DNA of 32,509 bases, from the NCBI GenBank assembly GCA_900544985.1, contig UQXK01000016.1:1-32509 (forward strand). The letters run 5' to 3'. How positions within the stretch are numbered: the stretch's first letter is position 1; every line of letters starts with the position of its first letter. Origin of the DNA: an uncultured Eubacteriales bacterium (GTDB lineage Bacteria > Bacillota > Clostridia > Oscillospirales > CAG-272). The notes beneath the pieces were generated by a model. The model was not told the DNA's origin. It saw nothing but the letters and a program-made list of their open reading frames with translations, and searched no databases. Position numbers and translations under genes: made by a program. Below are positions 8,574 through 14,526 of this stretch, piece after piece.

Positions 8574-8858
8574 GCCAAAGAACTTCCCTCAAACACACCA
8601 CTTTATTTTGGTGAAGCTTTTGAAGTTCCAAGAAACTTTTCTCGAAAAGTTTCTTGTGTCCGGGTTTGGGGCAGACGCCCCAACTGATAATACACACAAA
8701 AAGCACGGCGTTGCCGTGCTTTTTATATTGGAAGAATATGTTGGAACTGCGTTCCAAACCTTGCTTCAAGAGGCTTTTTGAAAAAAGCCCCTTAAAAATC
8801 CGCAAAAACTTCCCTCAAACACATTACTATATTTTGGCGAAAGATTTTGCATTTTTCA
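8549..8858. repeat. Modular palindromic repeat, copy 1 (convergent junction)
   Basis: Module order on the plus strand: hairpin H1 (arms CTTACCTTTCTT / AAGAAAGGTAAG, 8549-8574); linker L1 (8575-8629, beginning CCAAAGAACTT and ending GAAGCTTTTGAAGTTCC); hairpin H2 (AAGAAACTTTT, loop CTCG, AAAAGTTTCTT, 8630-8655); hairpin G (TTGGGGC / GCCCCAA, 8666-8683) followed by CAACTGATAATACAC; a strong terminator hairpin T (8698-8724); module P (TTGGAAC / GTTCCAA at 8741-8757, then GGCTTTTT / AAAAAGCC at 8772-8789); and a second linker L2 (8803-8858) resembling L1. The same modules occur in inverted order at 10843-11182. It overlaps the methyltransferase stop at one end and reaches the epimerase stop at the other. 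Confidence 0.85.
8698..8724. terminator. Strong bidirectional intrinsic terminator (module T of copy 1)
   Basis: A perfect 12-bp stem, AAAAAGCACGGC and GCCGTGCTTTTT, closes a 3-nt loop. A-runs and T-runs on both sides let it work in both directions. It lies between the convergent methyltransferase and epimerase genes and could serve both. Confidence 0.85.
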
Positions 8859-9863
8859 AGCTTTTATTCTTCCTTTTTCCCTCAGCCACGATACCGTGTC
8901 ACGCAGGGTGTCCATTATATTTCTGGTTGAGAAGCCGAGTTCTCTTTTTGCTTTTTCATTCGAAAAATTGGCATTTGCCGTTAGCGTATAGAGCGAATAT
9001 TTCGTATAGAGCGGCGGCTGTTTTAGAATTTTATAGTACATCTCCGAAAGAGGAGCCGTTACTTTTGCAAACCACATGGGAAGAACGGTCTTTATTTTTT
9101 TTACATTTGCCGCAACGGAAATGTCGTCAAGCAATTCCTTTACGGAAATATATTTGTTTGAAAGTATATAACATTCTCCGCTCTTTCCTTTTTCGCACGC
9201 GCTTATAACTCCGTCTGCCACATCTCTTACGTCTACGAAATCGTATCCTCCGCGCACGCATGCGGAGAGTCTTCCGTTTGCATAGTCTGTTATCATCTGT
9301 GTCAGATGACTTCTTCCGAAATCTCCCGGTCCGATTATTCCCGACGGATGCAAAACCACCGCGTCAAGTCCTTTTTCTTTTACCGCGTTCAAAACATATT
9401 CCGCGGCTTCCGCTTTACTTTTTGCGTATTCGCCTGTCACATCGTCTTTGTTGAAATGTTTTATCTCGGTTATAATTTCGTTGTTCGGCTTTTCGGGAAT
9501 GGAATGCACGCTGTTTACATATACAAGCCTTGCGTTTTTCTCCAAACATTTTTCTGCGATATTGACAGTGCCCCCGATGTTTACGTCTTCAACGGCTTTG
9601 GAATATTTTGATTTTATATATACGATCGCGGCGCAGTGTATTACAATGAGGTGAGCGTCATTTTCGGCTTCGAAGATTTCTTTAAGAGTTTCTTTTTTTG
9701 TTACGTCTGCTCTGTATATTTTGCAGTCGAGATCTTTCAGCGCGCGCGGTTCTTCGTTCGGAAGTACAAGAGCACGCACTTCCGCGTGTTTTTCGATCAG
9801 TTTTCTTACTATGTTATTACCTAAAAATCCGTTTGCTCCCGTTACTATATAAATATTTTTCAT
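8856..9863 (-). CDS. Extended SDR / NAD-dependent epimerase-reductase (DFR-like)
   Basis: A 335-residue cytoplasmic oxidoreductase. The NAD(P)-binding motif TGANGFLG is at residues 8-15, followed by the DV and HCAA landmarks of extended SDRs. The catalytic set is Ser near 118 (VNSVHS), Tyr146 and Lys150 in YAKSK, and HPSGIIGPGD follows. The overall pattern is closest to dihydroflavonol-4-reductase-like or sugar-epimerase-like members; the substrate is not deducible. GGAAGGAG lies 5 nt upstream of the ATG. The gene is alone on its strand, converging with the methyltransferase across repeat copy 1 and diverging from mgsA. Its TGA stop sits at the outer edge of linker L2 of that repeat. Confidence 0.87.
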   Translation of the reverse strand: MKNIYIVTGANGFLGNNIVRKLIEKHAEVRALVLPNEEPRALKDLDCKIYRADVTKKETLKEIFEAENDAHLIVIHCAAIVYIKSKYSKAVEDVNIGGTVNIAEKCLEKNARLVYVNSVHSIPEKPNNEIITEIKHFNKDDVTGEYAKSKAEAAEYVLNAVKEKGLDAVVLHPSGIIGPGDFGRSHLTQMITDYANGRLSACVRGGYDFVDVRDVADGVISACEKGKSGECYILSNKYISVKELLDDISVAANVKKIKTVLPMWFAKVTAPLSEMYYKILKQPPLYTKYSLYTLTANANFSNEKAKRELGFSTRNIMDTLRDTVSWLREKGRIKA

Positions 9864-9911
9864 TACGTACTCCTTCCGATATCTGTTTTCATTTTTATTT
9901 TATTATTGGAA

Positions 9912-9939
9912 TTTATACTTCCTGTTATGCGACGGTTAA
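9912..9939 (-). promoter_or_regulatory. Possible promoter for the epimerase gene
   Basis: Read on the minus strand, TTAACC is followed after 16 nt by TATAAA, about 50 nt before the ATG at 9863. The -35 match is mediocre. Confidence 0.35.
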
Positions 9940-10026
9940 TTTATTTTTAAATGGATTTTAAATTTTTGTGTTTTATAAAAACAGACGGTGCGTGTCTTCT
10001 TTTGTCCGTTTTAAAGGTTTGCGATG

Positions 10027-10055
10027 TTCGCAGTGGTTATATTGTTTAATATAAT
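10027..10055 (+). promoter_or_regulatory. Possible upstream promoter for mgsA
   Basis: TTCGCA, 17 nt, then a perfect TATAAT. The -35 is weak, the -10 ideal. It would give a leader of about 190 nt before mgsA. Confidence 0.4.
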
Positions 10056-10091
10056 GAGCACCGTTTTGCTCAATTTTATGAAAATACATAA

Positions 10092-10120
10092 TTGAAAAGA
10101 GGAATTTATTATGATAAAAT
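10092..10120 (+). promoter_or_regulatory. Probable mgsA promoter
   Basis: TTGAAA, exactly 17 nt, TAAAAT. Transcription would begin near 10127, giving a leader of about 120 nt that contains the hairpin at 10179-10208. The same hexamer pair with the same spacing recurs at 13079-13107. Confidence 0.55.
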
Positions 10121-10178
10121 AAAAAAGGCAGGTACAATACGGTAAAGCCGCTTAAAATTTCAAAAAAGACGCAATGGG

Positions 10179-10208
10179 GCGGCATTCCTTGTAGAATGTC
10201 GCTTTTTT
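10179..10208 (+). terminator. Terminator-like hairpin in the mgsA leader (possible attenuator)
   Basis: GCGGCATTC and GAATGTCGC form a 9-bp stem with one G-U pair around a 6-nt loop, followed by TTTTTT. It ends 41 nt before the mgsA start and downstream of the promoter candidates. The segment GCCGC at 10147-10151 can pair with GCGGC at 10179-10183, which would break the terminator stem. Alternatively the transcript ending here is a small RNA of about 80 nt. Confidence 0.6.
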
Positions 10209-10249
10209 ACATATATATCAGTATTTTAAGGCATTAACGGAGGTAATAA

Positions 10250-10738
10250 ATGTTTGAAAACGAATACGTAGAGTGTACTCTTTCGGCGCAAAAGAATATC
10301 GCGCTTATAGCGCATGACAACAAGAAAAAGGATATGATAGATTGGTGCATAAAAAACAAAAGCATACTTGAACATCATTTTCTCTGCGGAACCGGCACTA
10401 CGGCAAAGCTCGTGGCGGACAAAACGGGACTTCCTGTACGCGGATTCAACAGCGGTCCGCTCGGAGGAGACCAGCAGATAGGCGCAAGGATAGTCGACGG
10501 AAAGATAGACCTTGTTATATTCTTTTCCGATCCGCTCGAAGCGCAGCCGCACGACCCTGATGTAAAGGCTCTTCTCCGCATAGCACAGGTCTATGATATT
10601 CCGATAGCTAACAACCGCTCGACCGCCGATTTTATAATAACGAGCCAATATATGGACGAGGAATATACAAGAAAACTCGTGAATTTCAAAAAAAATGTGG
10701 ATCTTCGCGTGAGCGAGATAGATTCGAGAGAAAAATAA
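10250..10738 (+). CDS. mgsA: Methylglyoxal synthase
   Basis: A 162-residue enzyme that converts dihydroxyacetone phosphate to methylglyoxal and phosphate, a cytoplasmic bypass of lower glycolysis used when phosphate is short or sugar phosphates accumulate. Family motifs are clear: IALIAHDNKKKDM (17-29), CGTGTTAKL phosphate loop (46-54), GFNSGPLGGDQQIGA with the catalytic Asp74, and the active-site region HDPDVKALLR with His101 and Asp104, then NRSTADFII. Length fits the family (about 130-155) with a few extra residues. GGAGG lies 7 nt upstream of the ATG. It is a single-gene unit with its own promoter and a leader hairpin, which suggests control before translation. A long hairpin belonging to repeat copy 2 follows 64 nt after the stop. 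Confidence 0.95.
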   Translation: MFENEYVECTLSAQKNIALIAHDNKKKDMIDWCIKNKSILEHHFLCGTGTTAKLVADKTGLPVRGFNSGPLGGDQQIGARIVDGKIDLVIFFSDPLEAQPHDPDVKALLRIAQVYDIPIANNRSTADFIITSQYMDEEYTRKLVNFKKNVDLRVSEIDSREK

Positions 10739-10802
10739 ACGGACATATTGGGGCGCTTGTTGCCCGAAATTTCAATTTTGCAAAATTTCCATCTTCTTCA
10801 TA

Positions 10803-10841
10803 AAAAAGAAAAACGTCTTGTTTCAAGACGTTTTTCTTTTT
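10803..10841. terminator. Long bidirectional terminator after mgsA
   Basis: An 18-bp perfect stem (AAAAAGAAAAACGTCTTG and its complement) closes a TTT loop and ends in T-rich sequence on both strands. It begins 64 nt after the mgsA stop. It occupies the position of module T in the repeat unit, being followed by the G-type segment. Confidence 0.85.
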
Positions 10842-11004
10842 GGATGCGTTGTCGGTTGGAGCTGTCCTTTGGAATCTCAAAAGTTTTTGCCAAAATGAAT
10901 CGGGGTGTTTGATGGAAAGTTTTTGCGGATTTTCAAGGGGCTTTTTGAAAAAAGCCCCTTGAAGCAAGGTTTGGAACGGCAGTTCCAACATATTACGAAA
11001 AAAT

Positions 11005-11031
11005 AAAAAACGCGGCATTGCCGCGTTTTTT
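11005..11031. terminator. Bidirectional terminator (second module T of copy 2)
   Basis: A 12-bp perfect stem, AAAAAACGCGGC and GCCGCGTTTTTT, with loop ATT. It corresponds to the terminator at 8698-8724, but several stem positions differ in both arms together. Confidence 0.85.
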
Positions 11032-11200
11032 GCGTGCATTATCAGTTGGGGCTATCCGCCCCAAACCCTGACCCAAGAAACTTTTCGAGAAAAGTTTCTT
11101 GGAACTTCAAAAGCTTCACCAGAATAGAGTTGTGTGTTGGTGCGAAGTTCTTTGGCACACCTTTCTACGAAAGAAAGGTGTGTTCTTTTGCCTACTTTTC

Positions 11201-12904
11201 TTATAAGAAAAGTAGGTCTGAGCGGAGTTTCTTTATTTCCGAGAGAAGCTCTCCGCATATTTTCGCGATTGCCCCGTCTTCGTAAGGAAGAATAAGTCCG
11301 GAATACTTTACGATTTCCTCGAACGTTTCTTTTCCGGCTTTGTCGACGAAGCGGAGATATTTTTCCCATGCTTTTTCACGGTCCTTTATGGAGAGGAGAT
11401 AGAACTCGAATGCTATCGTCTGCGCCATGCAGTAATCTATATAGTAGAACGGATACATATAGATGTGCAGTTGTCTTTGCCAGCCTGCGCCGCGGGAATA
11501 GAAAGGAAGTGAATCGAAATCGATATACGGGCGGTATTTATTTTCAAGTTCCAGCCATGTTTTGTTTCTTTCCTCGGGGGTGAGCGTCGGATTTTCATAC
11601 ATTATATGCTGAAATTCGTCGACCATGCAGCCGTAAGGGATAAATATTGCGGAATCTTCTGCGTGAGAAAGTTCGTATTTTGCGGTATCATCTCCGAAAA
11701 ACAGGTGATGATAAGGTGCGGTCAAAAATTCCATCGACATGGAATGGCATTCGCAGGTTTCCATTGTCGGGTTTTGGAGTTCGGCTATTATGTTCTGACG
11801 CATCGCGCGGTATCCCGCAAATGCGTGTCCCATTTCGTGAGTGAGAACATCTACGTCTCCGCTTGTTCCGTTGAAATTGGAGAAGACGAACGGCGCTTTG
11901 TAATCGCTTATCTCCGTGCAGTATCCGCCGGGGGCTTTTCCTTCCTTGGCGAGAACGTCGAAAAATTCTCCGTCATACATAAAATCGATAAATTCTTTTG
12001 TTTCGTCGGAAAGATTATGATACATTTCTTTGCCGGCGTTTAATATATCTTCGCTTGTGCCGTGAGGAGCGGGGTTGCCGTCCGTAAACATAAAGATGTC
12101 ATCATAAAATTTCAGTTTGTCGACGCCGATCCTCTTTTCCTGATCCTTCTTTATATCGGCGACGATCGGCACCATGTCGGACGCTATCTGGTCGCGGAAA
12201 GCGGAAACTTTTTTGCTGTCGTAACAGTTTCTGCCGAGTCTGTCGTATCCGAGCTCTACATAGTTTTTGTATCCGAGCGCGTGCGCGATTTCAGTTCTGA
12301 CGCTTATAAGCTCCGAATATATCCTGTCGAGATCCTCTCTTTTGGAATCGAAAGCTTCTCCTTCTGCGATATATGCTTTTTTTCTTATGTTTCTGTCGGG
12401 ATTTTGCTTGTATGGAGAAAGCTTTGTTATCGGAAGCGTTTTGCCGTCTATTTCCGCTGTGGTCGTCGCGTAAAGTTTTTGATATTCCGAAGTAAGCGCG
12501 TTTTCTTTTTGCAAAAGCGGTATTATTTCGGGAGAGAACGTCTTTTTGGCAATCTCCATGTTTTTGAAAAGAAGAGTACCGTATTTTTCTTCAAGCTCTT
12601 TTCTGAACGGGGAATCGAGCAGCGTATTCATGAATTCCTGCGCTTTTTCCTGTATCAGCGGGGAATTGTTGTCGAAAAAGTCATTTTCCTCTTCATAAAA
12701 CTTATCTCTTGTGTCTATCGTGTGCCGTATGGACGCAACGGTAGCGCTTGTGGAGAATGCGGAGGATATTTTTTCGAATTCTTCGAATATTTCGATTTGT
12801 TCTTCCGAACTTTTTGCGTTTTTCAGTTTTTCCGTGAGAGCTGCCGCTTTTTCGCATACGGCGGCGACATCGGGGCGCGTGTAAACTATTTCGGAAAATT
12901 TCAT
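11201..12904 (-). CDS. M3 family oligoendopeptidase (PepF-type)
   Basis: A 567-residue cytoplasmic zinc peptidase of the M3B oligoendopeptidase F group, which cleaves short peptides. The zinc site is HEMGH: H356, E357, H360, with E385 (25 residues on, in ETCECHSMSMEF) as the expected third ligand. The C-terminal substrate-binding block HIYMYPFYYIDYCMAQ is characteristic of the family. There is no signal peptide. AAAGGAG lies 6 nt upstream of the ATG. It is a single-gene unit on the minus strand. Its stop and last four residues (LLFL) are encoded inside the perfect 26-nt palindrome at 11191-11216, part of repeat copy 2. A small hairpin (GTGTTT / AAACAC, 12926-12942) lies in its 5' leader. Confidence 0.92.
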   Translation of the reverse strand: MKFSEIVYTRPDVAAVCEKAAALTEKLKNAKSSEEQIEIFEEFEKISSAFSTSATVASIRHTIDTRDKFYEEENDFFDNNSPLIQEKAQEFMNTLLDSPFRKELEEKYGTLLFKNMEIAKKTFSPEIIPLLQKENALTSEYQKLYATTTAEIDGKTLPITKLSPYKQNPDRNIRKKAYIAEGEAFDSKREDLDRIYSELISVRTEIAHALGYKNYVELGYDRLGRNCYDSKKVSAFRDQIASDMVPIVADIKKDQEKRIGVDKLKFYDDIFMFTDGNPAPHGTSEDILNAGKEMYHNLSDETKEFIDFMYDGEFFDVLAKEGKAPGGYCTEISDYKAPFVFSNFNGTSGDVDVLTHEMGHAFAGYRAMRQNIIAELQNPTMETCECHSMSMEFLTAPYHHLFFGDDTAKYELSHAEDSAIFIPYGCMVDEFQHIMYENPTLTPEERNKTWLELENKYRPYIDFDSLPFYSRGAGWQRQLHIYMYPFYYIDYCMAQTIAFEFYLLSIKDREKAWEKYLRFVDKAGKETFEEIVKYSGLILPYEDGAIAKICGELLSEIKKLRSDLLFL

Positions 12905-13078
12905 GTTTTTCTCCTTTTCTGTAATGTGTTTGCAATAAACACTTTTTGAATTTGTAATTATATTATTATTTTAACACCCGGATAATGTTTTTTCCATATT
13001 GTTTTTAAATTTTATGAAAAATAATTGCAGGAGGAGTATTCCCGTTGAAGAACGGCGGTTTTATATGGGAATAATTTG

Positions 13079-13107
13079 TTGAAAACGGTATCGTTTTGTG
13101 ATAAAAT
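13079..13107 (+). promoter_or_regulatory. Promoter candidate
   Basis: TTGAAA, 17 nt, TAAAAT, the same hexamers and spacing as the mgsA promoter. The spacer contains an AAAACG / CGTTTT inverted repeat that could be an operator. No gene starts close downstream; the next is the lipid kinase at 13600. Confidence 0.45.
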
Positions 13108-13228
13108 CATCTTATCTGGTTTATTGTATTATATCAATCCGAAACGGTGATTTATTTAATAAACGACGATATAAATATGGAATTTTTGTAAAAAATGATT
13201 TGTTTATTCCATAATGCGGTGAGAAGTA

Positions 13229-13257
13229 TAGACAAAGTGCGCGTTTTGTTTTATAAT
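13229..13257 (+). promoter_or_regulatory. Strong promoter candidate upstream of the lipid kinase operon
   Basis: TAGACA, exactly 17 nt, TATAAT: one mismatch to the vegetative consensus. It lies 343 nt upstream of the kinase start, and the degenerate repeat copy is in between. Confidence 0.55.
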
Positions 13258-13298
13258 AAATATGTTACATTACAAATAATTTTATATAATTTCGGCAA

Positions 13299-13450
13299 AA
13301 AGCGGCGCTTATGAGTCGGGGTTTTTCGCCCTAAACCCGAATCAGATAAACTTCAAAAGCTTTATAAAAGCGTCCGTTTTTTTGTATATTTCAGAAGATT
13401 ATATTGTTGTAAAGTTTTTTTGCATACTTTTCTTTCAAGAAAAGTATGTT
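13299..13450. repeat. Degenerate modular repeat, copy 5
   Basis: A G-like segment (CTTATGAGTCGGGGTTTTTC, then CGCCCTAAACCC) is followed directly by linker text (AAACTTCAAAAGCTTTATAA) with hairpin H2 missing, then a diverged linker end (AAAGTTTTTTTGC) and an intact H1 hairpin (CATACTTTTCTT / AAGAAAAGTATG, 13423-13448). The order matches copy 2. This is the only recognised copy in a divergent junction and the most decayed. Confidence 0.65.
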
Positions 13451-13599
13451 ATTTGATTCATCTTTTTTTGTAGATAAGAATTGCATTTGAAATTTGTTTA
13501 TGCGTGCTCCGCCCCTTCTTCGTCGGTTTGTGATTTGATCTTTACGGGGACTGTAAGAAAGCAAAATTTACTTTTAATTTGTCTTAAAGGTGGATGTTT

Positions 13600-14487
13600 A
13601 TGGCTAAAAGAGTTCTTTTGATTGTGAATCCCAAGTCGGGCGACGGAATTGCCGTCCGTTGGGTCGCGGATATGGTGTCCATGCTTTCAAAAAAATACGA
13701 TTTTGTGACCGTATATTTCTCAAAAAAGCAGGGAGACATATTGAATATTGCGAGCGGGTATTCGGGCGAGTACGAGGCTATGGTCGTCGTGGGCGGAGAC
13801 GGGTCTTTGAATGAAGCGATAGGCGGAATCCTTCTTTCCGGGACGGATATTGATCTCGGATATGTTCCGACGGGAACGGTAAACGATTTTGCCACAAGTC
13901 ACGGAATACCGAAAAACATAAAGATGGCTCTTGAAAAAATTGCCGGCGGCGAACCGAAAAAGTGCGATGTCGGCTCTCTTAACGGAAGATTTTTCTCCTA
14001 TGTTGCGGCTTTCGGTGCATTTACCGATGTGGCATACCTCACGTCTCAGAAGAGCAAGGAGACTTTCGGCAAGATCGCTTATGTCGCCGAGGCGGCGACA
14101 AGGATATTGAAGCTCAAACCGATAAAAATGACGTATGAGCTTGACGGAGAAAGAGTTTCCGGGGAATATATCTACGGAATGGCGTCAAATTCCAAAACGA
14201 TAGGCGGTATCGTTTTTTACGGCTCGGAAGGCGAGGAATTTTTGCGTGACGGGGAACTTGAAATAACTCTTGTGAAATATCCTTTCTCGTCGTCGGAACT
14301 TTCTGCGGCGCTCGTCGGGCTTATAAATCCTTCGGCAAACACGAAACAGGTCGTAAAATTCCGCGCTTCTTCGATAAAATTCGAATTTGAAGAGGAGACT
14401 GCGTTTACGGTAGACGGCGAATTCGGCGGTTCTTTTTCGTCCGTCGATATAAAAAATATAGAAGGCGCACTATCTCTTATAGAGTAA
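13600..14487 (+). CDS. Diacylglycerol/lipid kinase family protein (DagK/YegS-like)
   Basis: A 295-residue cytoplasmic kinase of the DAGK catalytic superfamily. The start at 13600 has AAAGGTGG 6 nt upstream; the ATG at 13594 touches that site and is rejected. Motifs: NPKSG (10-14), the nucleotide-binding GGDGSLNE (65-72), PTGTVNDFA (90-98) and the C-terminal VDGE (271-274). Such enzymes phosphorylate diacylglycerol or related lipids with ATP and recycle lipid for phosphatidic acid. It is the first gene of a run ending with the YjdF-like protein; 39 nt separate it from the ABC ATPase. Regulation appears to involve a distant promoter (13229-13257) and a long leader. Confidence 0.9.
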   Translation: MAKRVLLIVNPKSGDGIAVRWVADMVSMLSKKYDFVTVYFSKKQGDILNIASGYSGEYEAMVVVGGDGSLNEAIGGILLSGTDIDLGYVPTGTVNDFATSHGIPKNIKMALEKIAGGEPKKCDVGSLNGRFFSYVAAFGAFTDVAYLTSQKSKETFGKIAYVAEAATRILKLKPIKMTYELDGERVSGEYIYGMASNSKTIGGIVFYGSEGEEFLRDGELEITLVKYPFSSSELSAALVGLINPSANTKQVVKFRASSIKFEFEEETAFTVDGEFGGSFSSVDIKNIEGALSLIE

Positions 14488-14526
14488 AAATAAAAAAGAA
14501 ATTAAAAATTGGGAGGCTCCCGCTGA

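Larger units (their letters stand above)
9864..10249. other. Divergent intergenic region between epimerase and mgsA
   Basis: A 386-nt AT-rich gap. It holds a possible minus-strand promoter for the epimerase (9912-9939), two plus-strand promoter candidates (10027-10055, 10092-10120) and a terminator hairpin (10179-10208) ahead of mgsA. The minus-strand frame of 70 codons at 9973-10185 lacks any other support and is not called. No RNA family was recognised. Confidence 0.6.
10803..11216. repeat. Modular palindromic repeat, copy 2 (tandem units, convergent junction)
   Basis: Modules in plus-strand order: terminator T (10803-10841); a G-like segment (10843-10868, GTCGGTTGGAGCTGTCC); linker L2 (10871-10928); module P with TTCAAGGGGCTTTTT / AAAAAGCCCCTTGAA (10932-10963) and TTGGAAC / GTTCCAA (10971-10988); second T (11005-11031); G (TTATCAGTTGGGGC, pairing to 11064); H2 (11075-11100); linker L1 (11101-11155); H1 (CACACCTTTCT / AGAAAGGTGTG, 11156-11182); and a second H1-type perfect palindrome (11191-11216). 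From 10871 to 11182 this is the reverse complement of copy 1 with few changes. Its right end contains the stop codon of the M3 peptidase. Confidence 0.85.
12905..13599. other. Long divergent intergenic region between the M3 peptidase and the lipid kinase
   Basis: A 695-nt AT-rich region. It contains two good plus-strand promoter candidates (13079-13107, 13229-13257), nested short inverted repeats around 13036-13074, a possible nine-codon leader peptide (13045-13074) and a degenerate copy of the dispersed repeat (about 13299-13450). Positions 13450-13585 show nothing recognisable. No conserved RNA was identified. Confidence 0.6.

Noticed and set aside
8539..8805. Minus-strand frame of 88 codons across repeat copy 1
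   Set aside because: It lies in the hairpin modules, has no ribosome binding site, and its peptide reflects repeat linkers (for example LELQKLHQNKV). Such frames are likely to be annotated wrongly as hypothetical proteins wherever the repeat occurs.
8549..8858. CRISPR-like array
   Set aside because: The repeated units are different hairpins and linkers of unequal length, without regular spacing or unique spacers, and no cas gene is present.
10686..11039. Minus-strand frame of 117 codons across repeat copy 2
   Set aside because: Same reason: it runs through two terminator hairpins and the linker, and overlaps the end of mgsA.
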